A DNA stretch of 40,096 nucleotides from a bacterium (GCA_025360845.1 JANYBJ010000315.1:1-40096), one strand, 5' to 3'. Positions 17,138-26,967 are shown, counted from the first letter of the stretch. The notes: generated by a model not told the origin, from the letters alone. Translations and numbers: made by a program.

Positions 17138-20080
17138 ATGAAAGAAAAAGACCGAATATCAGTTCCCAGACAGTGGCTCTGGATTGCGGCCTTTGCCGTA
17201 TCCGCAGTATTGATAGCGATCATCGGCATCTCCCGCCAACGCATCACGGAGGACCATGTGTACGCCGAGCGGGCACGGGATCTTGCGGCCACCGGCATTC
17301 TCAAGGCAGGACAGGTCGCCGAGTGGCGTAAAGAGCGTCTCGCCGACGCGATCCGCTTTGCGCAAGGGCCCACCTTGACGCGGGCGATCGCGAAAACGGA
17401 TGACAGCGATTTGCACACCATGCTGGTCCTCAACCGCAAGGGCTCCTTTTACGAAGACGCGCTTCTTCTCTCCCAGACCGGTGCGATTGTACGGTCAGCC
17501 ACCGACGCACCCATCCCGACGACGCCGGCGACGCAGCGCGCGGTCGCCATTGCTCTTGCGACCCGTTCGCCCACCCTCTCGGACTTCTTTACGAGTGCCG
17601 ACGGCGGCGTTCACATCGACACCGCCGCACCGGTCTGCGAAGCCGACGGACGGCTGATCGGCGCGCTCATCCTGCGCAGCGACGCGGAAGATTTCCTTTA
17701 TCCGCTGATCCGTTCTTGGCCCGTGACCAGCCGAAGCGCGGAAACACTGCTCGTGCGGCGCGAAGGCAAGGACGTGGTCTATCTCAACACGCCGCGCCAC
17801 CCGATCGACAAGGCCATGAAACTGCGTGTGTCCCTCACAAAAACCGACGTGCCTGCCGTACAGGCGGTGCTCGGCAAGCAGGGGTTGTTTCTGGGCAGGG
17901 ACTACCGGGATGTTGAGGTGGTGTCCTTCCTTCACCCCATCGCCAACTCTGACTGGTTCTTGGTCGCCAAAGTGGACCGCAGCGAGCTTCTGTCGGAAGT
18001 CCACTACCGAACGGTCATGACCACGCGGCTCGTGATCCTCGGCATCCTCTTCGTTGCGGCCGTTGCAGCCTTCGGCTCACGGCTCCAGCAGGCCCACGTC
18101 TACCGCAACCTCTACCGCGTGGAGCGGGAGCAGCGGGCGGCCAACGAGAAGTTCCGCACCATTCTCTACAGCATCGGCGATGCGGTCATCACGTCCGACG
18201 ACAAGGGGCATGTGCTCCAGATGAACGCCGTCGCCGAGCAGTTGACCGGCTGGCCGGAGTCCGAGGCGTCCGGGCGTCCCATCGAAGATGTTTTCCACAT
18301 TGTCAGTGAAGATACCCGTGCCCCCGTCCAAAGCCCGGTCTGGCGCGTGTTGCATGGGGGTGAGACCGTGGAATTGGCGAATCCTTCGGTGCTCCTCGCC
18401 CGCGACGGAAAGGAGCATTTGATCTCTGACAGCGGCGCACCGATACGCGGCGAGAACGGCCAGTTGACCGGCGTGGTCATGGTCTTTCGCGACCAAACCG
18501 CAGAACACGCCTCACAGCAGGCGTTGCGGGAAAGCGAGCGCCGCCTGTCCACGCTCATGAACAACCTCCCCGGAATGGCTTACCGGTGCAATTACGACAC
18601 GTATTGGACCATGCATTTCGTGTCGGAGGGGTGCTTCGCCTTGACGGGTTACAGTCCGGCCGACCTGATCGACAATTCACGCCTCGCCTATGCAGACCTG
18701 ATCCATCCCGATGACCGCCAATACGTCTGGAATACGGTCACGCAGGCCCTCAGCACACGGCAACCCTTCACCATGGAATACCGCATCCGCACAGCCGACT
18801 GGGGCGAGAAGTGGGTCTGGGAACGCGGGTGTGCGATCATGGGGACAGACGGTTCGGTCCAGGCGCTGGAGGGTTTCATCACCGACATTTCCGAGCGCAA
18901 ACGCGCCTCCGTAGAACAGGCGAAGCTCGAGGAACAGCTCCACCAGTCGCAAAAGATCGAGGCGGTCGGGCGTCTCGCAGGTGGCGTCGCCCACGATTTC
19001 AACAACATGTTGTCCGTCATCATCGGGAACGCCGAACTGGCCATGGGGCGTCTCGGCAACGCCAATCCGGTCCATTCCGAACTCAGCGAGATCATGACCG
19101 CCAGCAGCCACTCGATCAAACTCGTCAAACAGCTTCTGGCCTTCGCCAGCAAACAGACCATCATGCCCCGCCACCTGAATCTCAACGACACCATCAGCGG
19201 CATGCTCGTGATGTTACGCAGACTCGCGGGAGAAGAGATCGTCGTGGAGTGGCATCCCGACACCGCTCTTTGGTCTGTCCTGCTGGATCCCGGACAGCTC
19301 GACCAGATCCTGGTCAACCTGATCGTCAATGCCCGCGATTCGATCACCGATGTCGGCCGGATCACCATCGAAACCCGCAACGTGCCGTGTTCGACGCTCG
19401 CCGCCGGCGCGCCGCCGGACGGCGCCGCTGCCGTCGACTACGTCTTGTTCTCGATCAGCGATTCCGGCTGCGGCATGGACGCCACCACGAAGTCCCGCAT
19501 CTTTGAGCCTTTCTTCACCACCAAGCAGAGCGGCGCGGGCTCCGGGCTCGGACTTCCCTCCGTATACGGCATCGTCAAACAGAATAAAGGGTTCATCGAG
19601 CTCGACAGCAAGCCGGGGAGCGGTTCGCGGTTCGCCATCTACTTGCCGCGGCAAGACGCGCCGGCATCGTTGCCGGACTCTCAGAAAGAGGTGTCGCTCG
19701 CGCCCCCTTCCGGAACGGAGACCATCCTGTTGGTCGAAGACGAGCCGGCCCTGCTCGCGCTGGCCCAAACCTTGCTCAACAAGCTGGGATACGCGGTATT
19801 GCCCGCCAGCAGTGCGGAAGAGGCGCTCGAACGGGTCAATGCCTTTACAGGAACCATCCATCTGCTGATGACCGACGTCGTCATGCCGGGGATGAGCGGA
19901 CGCGATTTGTGGAAGCAGCTCAGCCGGCAATACCCCGATCTCAAGGTCCTGTTCATGTCCGGCTATACCGCCGACATCATCGCCAATCGGGGGATGAGCG
20001 AAGGCGATTTCCAATTTATTCAGAAGCCCTTTACGCTGGGCAAGCTGGCCGCCAAATTGCGCACAACTCTCTCCTCCTGA
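17138..20080 (+). CDS. Hybrid sensor histidine kinase (periplasmic sensor, PAS-PAS, HisKA, HATPase, REC)
   Basis: Two TM segments flank the sensor; GDAVITSDDKGHVLQMNAVAEQLTG, GGVAHDFNNMLSVIIGNAEL, GSGLGLPSVYGIVKQ, VEDEPALLAL...LLMTDVVMPGMSG. Start inferred downstream of GAGG. Confidence 0.92.
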   Translation: MKEKDRISVPRQWLWIAAFAVSAVLIAIIGISRQRITEDHVYAERARDLAATGILKAGQVAEWRKERLADAIRFAQGPTLTRAIAKTDDSDLHTMLVLNRKGSFYEDALLLSQTGAIVRSATDAPIPTTPATQRAVAIALATRSPTLSDFFTSADGGVHIDTAAPVCEADGRLIGALILRSDAEDFLYPLIRSWPVTSRSAETLLVRREGKDVVYLNTPRHPIDKAMKLRVSLTKTDVPAVQAVLGKQGLFLGRDYRDVEVVSFLHPIANSDWFLVAKVDRSELLSEVHYRTVMTTRLVILGILFVAAVAAFGSRLQQAHVYRNLYRVEREQRAANEKFRTILYSIGDAVITSDDKGHVLQMNAVAEQLTGWPESEASGRPIEDVFHIVSEDTRAPVQSPVWRVLHGGETVELANPSVLLARDGKEHLISDSGAPIRGENGQLTGVVMVFRDQTAEHASQQALRESERRLSTLMNNLPGMAYRCNYDTYWTMHFVSEGCFALTGYSPADLIDNSRLAYADLIHPDDRQYVWNTVTQALSTRQPFTMEYRIRTADWGEKWVWERGCAIMGTDGSVQALEGFITDISERKRASVEQAKLEEQLHQSQKIEAVGRLAGGVAHDFNNMLSVIIGNAELAMGRLGNANPVHSELSEIMTASSHSIKLVKQLLAFASKQTIMPRHLNLNDTISGMLVMLRRLAGEEIVVEWHPDTALWSVLLDPGQLDQILVNLIVNARDSITDVGRITIETRNVPCSTLAAGAPPDGAAAVDYVLFSISDSGCGMDATTKSRIFEPFFTTKQSGAGSGLGLPSVYGIVKQNKGFIELDSKPGSGSRFAIYLPRQDAPASLPDSQKEVSLAPPSGTETILLVEDEPALLALAQTLLNKLGYAVLPASSAEEALERVNAFTGTIHLLMTDVVMPGMSGRDLWKQLSRQYPDLKVLFMSGYTADIIANRGMSEGDFQFIQKPFTLGKLAAKLRTTLSS

Positions 20081-20106
20081 CACAACCCTCAACGCACGGA
20101 CGTCCT

Positions 20107-21387
20107 ATGCAACGTATACTCGCCCTCGCCTTCCTCCTCGCCTGCATGAGTTCACTTCAAGCCCAGACCCCTTACAAGGCGGACTGGGAATCTCTCGACA
20201 AGCGCCCCATCCCGCAGTGGTGGCAAGAGGCGAAATTCGGTATTTTCATTCACTGGGGCGTCTACGCCGTACCCGCCTACGCGCCCACCGACGAGGCGAA
20301 CGTTTACGCGAAGTACTCCGAGCATTACGACAACCGGCTGCGCACGAAGACCCCGGCCTTCACCAATTACCATGCCCGCGTTTACGGCGACCGCGTCGCC
20401 TATGCCGACTTTGCCTCACAGTTCCGCGCCGAGCATTTCAACCCCGACCAATGGGCCGACCTCTTCAAAAAATCGGGTGCCAAATACGTGGTCCTCACCT
20501 CGAAACACCATGACGGCTACGCGCTCTGGCCCAGCGCCTACAGCCCGCGCTGGAACAGCCAGTTCCTCGGCTCCCACCGCGACCTGGCCGGCGACCTGAT
20601 CGAAGCGGTCCGCAAACAGGGCCTGCACATGGGTTACTACTACTCGCTGCTCGAATGGGGCAACCCGCTCTACTCCAAAGAGACCATCGGCCGCTGGTTC
20701 ACCGAGATGAACTTCCCGCAGATGAAGGAGCTCGTCACTCGCTACAAGCCCGACATCGTCTGGACCGACGGCGAGTGGGATTACTCGGACGAGGAGCTGC
20801 ACAGCGTCGACTTCCTCGCCTGGCTCTACAACGAGTCGCCCGTCAAAGACACCGTGGTGGTCAACGACCGCTGGGGCAACAAGACCCGCGGCCTGCACGG
20901 CGGCCACTACACCACCGAGTACGACCTCGTCCACACAGGCAGCGCCCTGGACACCCAGTTCGTTCACCCGTGGGAGGAGTGCCGCGGCATCGGCGGCTCC
21001 TTCGGGTTCAACCGCTTCGAGACCACCACCGACTACATGACCTCCGCGCAGTGCGTCGAAACCCTCGTCGAAAAAGTCAGCCGCGGCGGCAACCTGCTGC
21101 TCAATATCGGACCGCAGGCCGACGGCCTCATCCCTGTGATCATGCAGGAGCGCCTGCTCGACATGGGCAAGTGGCTGGAGGTCAACGGCGAGGCCATCTA
21201 CGGCACCACCGCGTGGGGGTTCCGCCCTAAAAACATGCGCGAAACGAAGGTCTACTTCTCCAAGAAGCCCGACGCGCTCTACATGATCTGCGCGCGCTGG
21301 CCGCAGGCGCCGCTGGTGATCGACCATGTCGCCAAGGCCGAGACCGTCACGCTGCTCGGCAGCAAGCTGCCCGTGACCTTCGCCTGA
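20107..21387 (+). CDS. GH29 alpha-L-fucosidase, signal peptide; C-terminus interrupted by in-frame TGA
   Basis: MQRILALAFLLACMSSLQAQ signal; WWQEAKFGIFIHWGVYAVPAY, YAKYSEHYDNRL, DIVWTDGEWDYS. Homologous-looking reading continues in frame to 21486. Confidence 0.93.
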   Translation: MQRILALAFLLACMSSLQAQTPYKADWESLDKRPIPQWWQEAKFGIFIHWGVYAVPAYAPTDEANVYAKYSEHYDNRLRTKTPAFTNYHARVYGDRVAYADFASQFRAEHFNPDQWADLFKKSGAKYVVLTSKHHDGYALWPSAYSPRWNSQFLGSHRDLAGDLIEAVRKQGLHMGYYYSLLEWGNPLYSKETIGRWFTEMNFPQMKELVTRYKPDIVWTDGEWDYSDEELHSVDFLAWLYNESPVKDTVVVNDRWGNKTRGLHGGHYTTEYDLVHTGSALDTQFVHPWEECRGIGGSFGFNRFETTTDYMTSAQCVETLVEKVSRGGNLLLNIGPQADGLIPVIMQERLLDMGKWLEVNGEAIYGTTAWGFRPKNMRETKVYFSKKPDALYMICARWPQAPLVIDHVAKAETVTLLGSKLPVTFA

Positions 21388-21476
21388 GCCGACGGCAAGC
21401 TCACGATCCAGCCGCCCGCGCTCAACCCCGGCAACCTGCCGTGCGATTTTGCCTGGACCCTCAAGATCGCCAAGCC

Positions 21477-22340
21477 TCAGGAGTGATCCGCGCGGCACGT
21501 CCCGAGCGCCAGCAGCGCGTAAAAGGTATGCTCGGCATCGCCGCGCAACGCGGCGGGCGAAGCGCCGAACAGGCCGTCGTCCAGCCAGCACGCCTCGATG
21601 AACGCGAGATCGTCACGCGTGCGGCTCGACAGCGTCTCGCCCTCCCTGCGCACCGAAGAAACCTTGGAGGGCGAGCGACCCCGCGAGCCGAAGCCGCAGG
21701 CGAATCGCGCCACCGCGGTAGCCAGCAGGTCCGCCTCTGCAACGTCAGCCGAGGCGAACCCGCCACCCGCCCGCCGCCTCGACTCCAACACGGGCAGGAG
21801 GCCCGTGCCACATTCACCTGCCAGCGTCGCCAATACCAGCCCGGCCGCCAGACGCGGCGTCGGCAAGCGTTCGGCTAATCCGGCGGCAACTGTTTTCCGC
21901 TGACTCCGCCACGCCCAGCGTGCCGCCCAGCGGGGGACCTCTCCGGTCGCGAGCGCCAGCAGAAACGCGCCGTAAACCGCGCGCGGCTCGCCCCGCAACA
22001 GGGCGCTCCCCAGCGCAAGCCACCCCGAGCGTCGCGAACGCCGTCCCTCGCACGCCAGCAGGATCGCGGCGCATTGCGCGTCAACCCCTTTTGCCCGGCG
22101 CGACTGCGTCTCGGCATAGGCGCACAGCCGCCCGCGATCAAACGGCTCGCCCAACGCCCGCAGACTCAGCCAGGCGAAAAACGAAAAGTACAGGTCCGGC
22201 CGGCCGTCCAGACCCGCGAAGCCGCCGTCTGCGGTCTGCAACGCACACACAGCCTGCGCCAGCGTCTCGCGGGCTTCCGCCGTCAGCCCCGCCGCACCGC
22301 GCGCGGTTGTATCTTCGAGCGTTTGGAACACGTTCGACAT
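21477..22340 (-). CDS. Prenyltransferase/squalene-cyclase-like alpha/alpha-toroid repeat protein
   Basis: 287 aa; LQTADGGFAGLDGRPDLYFSFFAWLSLRALG and LDDGLFGASPAALRGDAEHTFYALLALG repeats. Confidence 0.55.
   Translation of the reverse strand: MSNVFQTLEDTTARGAAGLTAEARETLAQAVCALQTADGGFAGLDGRPDLYFSFFAWLSLRALGEPFDRGRLCAYAETQSRRAKGVDAQCAAILLACEGRRSRRSGWLALGSALLRGEPRAVYGAFLLALATGEVPRWAARWAWRSQRKTVAAGLAERLPTPRLAAGLVLATLAGECGTGLLPVLESRRRAGGGFASADVAEADLLATAVARFACGFGSRGRSPSKVSSVRREGETLSSRTRDDLAFIEACWLDDGLFGASPAALRGDAEHTFYALLALGTCRADHS
21636..21675. repeat. Palindromic element embedded in coding sequence
   Basis: CTCGCCCTCC (21636-21645) / GGAGGGCGAG (21666-21675), perfect 10-bp arms; encodes ...GSRGRSPSKVSSVRREGETLSSR... 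on the minus strand. Confidence 0.65.
21789..21807. repeat. Short palindromic element embedded in coding sequence
   Basis: CACGGGC-AGGAG-GCCCGTG, perfect 7-bp arms; encodes GTGLLPV on the minus strand. Confidence 0.6.
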
Positions 22341-22440
22341 GCGTTACCTCACTCGATACATATGACAGTCCACACAGACAACACAGCCCCTCCCGGAGCA
22401 CCGGAAGAGGCCGCGTTTGTTTTCGGCTGAAAGGGCAGCT

Positions 22441-23205
22441 TTATTTGAACAGCTTCTTCAGGCTCTTGGCCGCGTCCTTCGCGCTTTTCGCGGCGTCTGT
22501 CGCGCCGCCGGCCGCACCTTTCAGCAGATCGTTGGCCGACCCTGCCAACCCGGAAATCATCTTTGTCAGTCCGCCGACAATGCCGTTGACGATCTCGGTG
22601 AGCGCGTCGGCGGCCGTGGCTCCGCCGGACGCCTTGCCGATATCGTGGAGCGTCAGCGACGGCAACGGCAGCGTCACCGGCTTGCCGAATGTGACGGATG
22701 AGGTATACGACACCTTCGCGCCGTTCAGCGTGAACTCCTCGATGATCATTTTCTTGGACGTCCGCTTCGCCTCCGGCTTCTTGGCATTCTGCTCCGCGGC
22801 GTTCTTCTTGGCGTTGGCCAGCATCGTGTCGAAATTGGACTTGCCGTCCTTGCTTTCGAACCCGATGGCGGGCGCCTCGATCCGAATTTCCTTTATCATG
22901 ATCGTGTCACTGAACAGAGAAGCGGTTTTCAGTCCGATCTCGACCTTCTCGACCGCAAAGGCCTCACCCTTGGAGTAGCCCTCCGGATTGCCGATCTTCA
23001 CCTGCGTAATCGTCAGAACACCCAGCAGCGGCCTGAGTTTGACGTCGCCCACCGACACGGGAACGCCCAGCGCGGCGGGGCCGCCGACCTTAGCGGCCGC
23101 CTTCACAACAGGACCGATGTAGAGCGGCAGCGACAGCGCGGCGACCAGGACCAACACGACCAGCGCGATAACGATGCCGGCCAGAATCTTGATTACTTTC
23201 TTCAT
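22441..23205 (-). CDS. AsmA/DUF748-like membrane-anchored protein
   Basis: MKKVIKILAGIVIALVVLVLVAALSLPLYIGPVVK... VSVGDVKLRPLLGVLTITQVKIGNPEGY; C-terminal Ala/Lys-rich helix. Confidence 0.65.
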   Translation of the reverse strand: MKKVIKILAGIVIALVVLVLVAALSLPLYIGPVVKAAAKVGGPAALGVPVSVGDVKLRPLLGVLTITQVKIGNPEGYSKGEAFAVEKVEIGLKTASLFSDTIMIKEIRIEAPAIGFESKDGKSNFDTMLANAKKNAAEQNAKKPEAKRTSKKMIIEEFTLNGAKVSYTSSVTFGKPVTLPLPSLTLHDIGKASGGATAADALTEIVNGIVGGLTKMISGLAGSANDLLKGAAGGATDAAKSAKDAAKSLKKLFK

Positions 23206-23285
23206 TGCATGTCTCCTTTTATCCAAAAAACGGAGCACCCGCAGAGGATTGCCCCGACTAATGCACTCACGCACTAAAGGACTTC

Positions 23286-24752
23286 TTACACGGTGTACGT
23301 CGAAGAGGCGGTGTTGCCTCCACTCTCCGTCCAGATATGATGATAGAACTCGCCGCGCGGCTTGTCAACACGCTCGAAGGTGTGCGCGCCGAAGTAGTCG
23401 CGCTGCGCCTGCAGGAGGTTGGCCGGCAGACGGGCGCTGCGGTAGGCGTCGTAGTAGTTGAGCGCCGTACCCATGGCCGGCACCGGGATGCCCAGGTCCA
23501 CCGCCGTCTTGATGACCGCGCGCCACGCGCTCTGCGCTTTGGCGATCACCTTCCTGAAATAGGGGTCGAGCAGCAGGTTGGCCAGCGCGGGATCGGCGTC
23601 GAACGCCTCCTTGATCTTGCCGAGGAAACGCGCGCGGATGATGCAGCCCTGACGCCAGACCAGCGCGATCTCGCCGTAGTGCAGGTCCCACTTGTACTCG
23701 GCCGCCGCCGCGCGCATGAGCTGGTAGCCCTGCGCATACGAACAGATCTTCGAGGCGTAGACCGCCTGCGCGAGCTGCCGGACAAAAAGTTTCTTATCCA
23801 CCTCTGTCCGGGTGGCGGGCCCCTTGAGCACCTTCGAGGCCGCGACGCGCTCCTCCTTGACCGCCGACAGGCAACGCGCGAACACCGCCTCCGCGATCTG
23901 CGGGATGGCCACGCCCAGGTCGAGCCCCGCCTGCGAGGTCCACTTGCCCGTGCCCTTCTGCCCGGCCGTGTCGAGGATCACGTCAACCATCGGCTTACCG
24001 GTCTCTTCGTCTTCCTGCGAGAGGATGTCCGCCGAGATCTCGATCAGGTAGCTGTCGAGGTCGCCCGCGTTCCACTTGGCGAAGACCTTCTGCATCTCCT
24101 TGGCGCTCAGGCCCAGCCCGCGCGCCAGCAGGTCGTACGCCTCGCAGACGAGCTGCATGTCGCCGTACTCGATGCCGTTGTGGACCATCTTCACGAAGTG
24201 GCCCGCGCCGTCGCCGCCGATCCACGCGCAGCAGGGCGTGCCGTCGTCGACCTTGGCCGAAATGTCCTGGAAGATCTCCTTCACATACGGCCACGCCTTG
24301 ACGTCGCCGCCGGGCATGATCGCCGGGCCCTTGAGCGCACCCTCCTCGCCGCCGGACACGCCTGTGCCGATGAAGCGCAGGCCCTTCTCGGCCAGAGCCC
24401 GCGTGCGCCGGACGGTGTCCGGAAAGTGGCTGTTGCCGCCGTCGATGATGATGTCGCCCTTTTCCAAAACGGGGAGGAGCGCCTCGATGGTCTGGTCCAC
24501 GGCCGAGCCGGCCTTGACCATCAGCATCACGCGGCGCGGCTTCTTGAGGCTCGCGGCCAGCTCTTCCAGCGTGTGGCAGCCGATGAGCCTCTTGCCCGCG
24601 CCGCGGCCGCTTATGAAGGCGTCGACCTTCTCCACCGTGCGGTTGAAGCACGCCACGGTGTAGCCCTTGCTCTCCATGTTCAGGACGAGGTTTTCGCCCA
24701 TCACCGCCAGCCCGATCAGCCCGATATCCGCTTTGCTTGTTTTCTTTGCCAT
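23286..24752 (-). CDS. gnd: 6-phosphogluconate dehydrogenase (decarboxylating)
   Basis: [77 protein letters not shown]. Confidence 0.96.
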   Translation of the reverse strand: MAKKTSKADIGLIGLAVMGENLVLNMESKGYTVACFNRTVEKVDAFISGRGAGKRLIGCHTLEELAASLKKPRRVMLMVKAGSAVDQTIEALLPVLEKGDIIIDGGNSHFPDTVRRTRALAEKGLRFIGTGVSGGEEGALKGPAIMPGGDVKAWPYVKEIFQDISAKVDDGTPCCAWIGGDGAGHFVKMVHNGIEYGDMQLVCEAYDLLARGLGLSAKEMQKVFAKWNAGDLDSYLIEISADILSQEDEETGKPMVDVILDTAGQKGTGKWTSQAGLDLGVAIPQIAEAVFARCLSAVKEERVAASKVLKGPATRTEVDKKLFVRQLAQAVYASKICSYAQGYQLMRAAAAEYKWDLHYGEIALVWRQGCIIRARFLGKIKEAFDADPALANLLLDPYFRKVIAKAQSAWRAVIKTAVDLGIPVPAMGTALNYYDAYRSARLPANLLQAQRDYFGAHTFERVDKPRGEFYHHIWTESGGNTASSTYTV

Positions 24753-24792
24753 GGTCTTCTCCTCTCCACTCCTAATTCCTAACGCCAACTTT

Positions 24793-24814
24793 GGGCGACC
24801 GCCGGTCGCCCCTA
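24793..24814. repeat. REP-like palindrome, copy B, overlapping the SDR stop codon
   Basis: GGGCGACC-GCC-GGTCGCCC-CTA; the TAG stop of the SDR (24812-24814) is at the repeat edge. Confidence 0.65.
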
Positions 24815-25669
24815 CACCCCGCTGTACGCCGAGAACCCGCCGTCCACCGGCACGACCACACCGGTCACGAAACCGGCCGCCTGGTCCGACACCAGCCACA
24901 GCAGGGCGCCGGTCAGGTCGGACGCCTCGCCGAAGTGCCCCATCGGGGTATGCGCCAAGATCTTCGCCGAACGCGGCGTCGGCGTGCCGTCCGGATGGGT
25001 CAGCAACGCGCGGTTCTGCTCCGTCACGAAAAAGCCCGGCGCGATCGCGTTGACGCGGATGCCCGCCTTCGCCATGTGTACCGCCAGCCACTGCGTGAAG
25101 TTGTTCACCGCGGCCTTGGCGGCGCTGTACGCGGGGATCTTGGTGAGCGGGCTAAACGCGCTCATCGACGAGATGTTGATGATCACGCCCGAGCGGTTCA
25201 GCGCCATCTTCCTGGTGAAGGCCTGCGTCGGCAGCAGCGTGCCCAGAAAGTTCAGGTCGAGCACAGACTCGATGCCCTTGGTGTCGAGATCGTAGAAAGT
25301 CGCAAAATCGCGTTTATCGTTGAGCAGGTCGTCGGGATTCAGGTCTTCCATCGCCGTGGCGCCCTTGGGATGGTTGCCTCCCGCGCCGTTGATAAGGATT
25401 GAGACCGGTCCCAACTCCCTTTCAACCGCCTCGTTCGCGGCGTCCAGGCTCGCCTTCTCTAAAACGTCACAGGCCACCGCCATGGCTTTGCCGCCCGCCG
25501 CCGTGATCTGATCCGCGATCAGCTGCGCCTTTTCCAGATTCCGGCCTGCCACGGCCACGGCCGCGCCGCACTCGGCCAGCGCGATGGCCATCGCGCTGCA
25601 CAACACGCCGCTGCCGCCGGTCACCACCGCAACCTTGCCGTTCAAATCAACCTTAAATGGAACTGACAT
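24812..25669 (-). CDS. SDR-family oxidoreductase, D-mannonate/gluconate-dehydrogenase-like
   Basis: [81 protein letters not shown]. Confidence 0.85.
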   Translation of the reverse strand: MSVPFKVDLNGKVAVVTGGSGVLCSAMAIALAECGAAVAVAGRNLEKAQLIADQITAAGGKAMAVACDVLEKASLDAANEAVERELGPVSILINGAGGNHPKGATAMEDLNPDDLLNDKRDFATFYDLDTKGIESVLDLNFLGTLLPTQAFTRKMALNRSGVIINISSMSAFSPLTKIPAYSAAKAAVNNFTQWLAVHMAKAGIRVNAIAPGFFVTEQNRALLTHPDGTPTPRSAKILAHTPMGHFGEASDLTGALLWLVSDQAAGFVTGVVVPVDGGFSAYSGV

Positions 25670-25689
25670 GAGAGATTCCTTTAGTTGCG

Positions 25690-26967
25690 TTACGGTTGAA
25701 ACCGTTCGCGTACGGCCCAGAGGCCGAGCGCCGGATTGCTGATATAGAAAATCTCCTCGCCGTCGGGCATCACGTTGACGCCGTCCGTCAGCGTATCCGG
25801 ATTGTAGCGTGCCAGCATCGCCTGCACGTCGGCGTACTTGAAGCCCGCGCCCTCGATCTCCTCGCGCGTGAGGCGCCCCGGCGCATAGGTGATGCCGAAG
25901 CGGCCCTCGGAGGAACCGTGGATCAGATGCGCCGCCGCGCCGAGGTTCTCGCGCAGCTCCGGGTTCGCCTTCACGGCCGCCAGCGTCCTCGGCGTGCCGC
26001 AATAGCCGTACTTGCGGATCAGCGCGTCGATCTGCGCGTCCTCGCCGAACTCCTGTACGCCGGGTGCGAGAATCAGCAGCTCGCCGCCGTCGGCCATCGC
26101 CATGCGCGTGCGGTAGATCGCCTTGTTGCCCAGCCAAGTGCTCTTGAACTCGGCGGGGTCCAGATAGACCACGCACTTCTTGAAAGGCTTCGGCACCCGC
26201 TCGAAATTCACCTCAAGCGACAGCGCCGCGGCGCGGTTGAACGCTTCGCTGTCCGGGCCCGCATAAAGTCCGCGCACGGCCAGCCCGCCGCCCGCCGCGC
26301 GGCCCACCACGGTCAGCACGTAGACCGTCTCGGGCAACAGATGGCCGAAATGCTCCGACCCGTAATTGAACAGTTTCCGCACCGGCGTGTCGGCCCGACC
26401 CATGATGCGCTCCATGCCGTACACCGCGCCCACGAAGTGGCTGCGGTTGATCGCCGTCGCGCCGCCCGTGCCCACGAACAGGTTCTTGTTGTAATTGGCC
26501 ATGCCGATCACCTCGTGCGGCACCACCTGGCCCAGCGAAAGGACGAGGTCGAAGCCGCCTTCGACCAGCAGCTTGTTGACCTGTACGGGCCAGTCGAAGT
26601 CCAGCTTACCTTCGGTGATCTCGCTCACATAGGCGGACGGCACCGTGCCCAGCGTCACCGCGTCGTTGCGCCAGTCGTGCGGCTTAAAGAGCGACAGCGG
26701 CATTTCGCCGAACATCTCGCGGATCTGGCCCGGCGTCATGGGCGAATGCGTTCCCAGCGCGGGCAGCACCGCCGCGAGACGCTCCCCGTAATACTCCCGG
26801 ACGTACCGGGTCAGGAGCCCCGCCTGAGAGTGGAGCCGGGTGAAGTCGGGCGGCAGCGCCAGCACTTTCGCGCGCGGCCCGAGCTTGTCCAGCGCCTCGA
26901 ACAGCCCCCGCTTCAACTGCGCGCGGTCAAGCACCTCGCTGACCGCACCACGTCCATAGTACAACAT
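25690..26967 (-). CDS. LarA-family nickel-pincer-dependent racemase/epimerase
   Basis: MLYYGRGAVSEVLDRAQ...; ALGTHSPMTPGQIREMFG; PHEVIGMANYNKNLFVGTGGATAINRSHFVG with H-x9-K-x15-H spacing as in LarA His174/Lys184/His200. Confidence 0.87.
   Translation of the reverse strand: MLYYGRGAVSEVLDRAQLKRGLFEALDKLGPRAKVLALPPDFTRLHSQAGLLTRYVREYYGERLAAVLPALGTHSPMTPGQIREMFGEMPLSLFKPHDWRNDAVTLGTVPSAYVSEITEGKLDFDWPVQVNKLLVEGGFDLVLSLGQVVPHEVIGMANYNKNLFVGTGGATAINRSHFVGAVYGMERIMGRADTPVRKLFNYGSEHFGHLLPETVYVLTVVGRAAGGGLAVRGLYAGPDSEAFNRAAALSLEVNFERVPKPFKKCVVYLDPAEFKSTWLGNKAIYRTRMAMADGGELLILAPGVQEFGEDAQIDALIRKYGYCGTPRTLAAVKANPELRENLGAAAHLIHGSSEGRFGITYAPGRLTREEIEGAGFKYADVQAMLARYNPDTLTDGVNVMPDGEEIFYISNPALGLWAVRERFQP

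Noticed and set aside
20107-21486. UGA recoding (Trp or selenocysteine) in the fucosidase
   Set aside because: TGA serves as a normal stop in other genes here (e.g. icd, galU), and no SECIS-like hairpin was apparent; a nonsense mutation or error is simpler.
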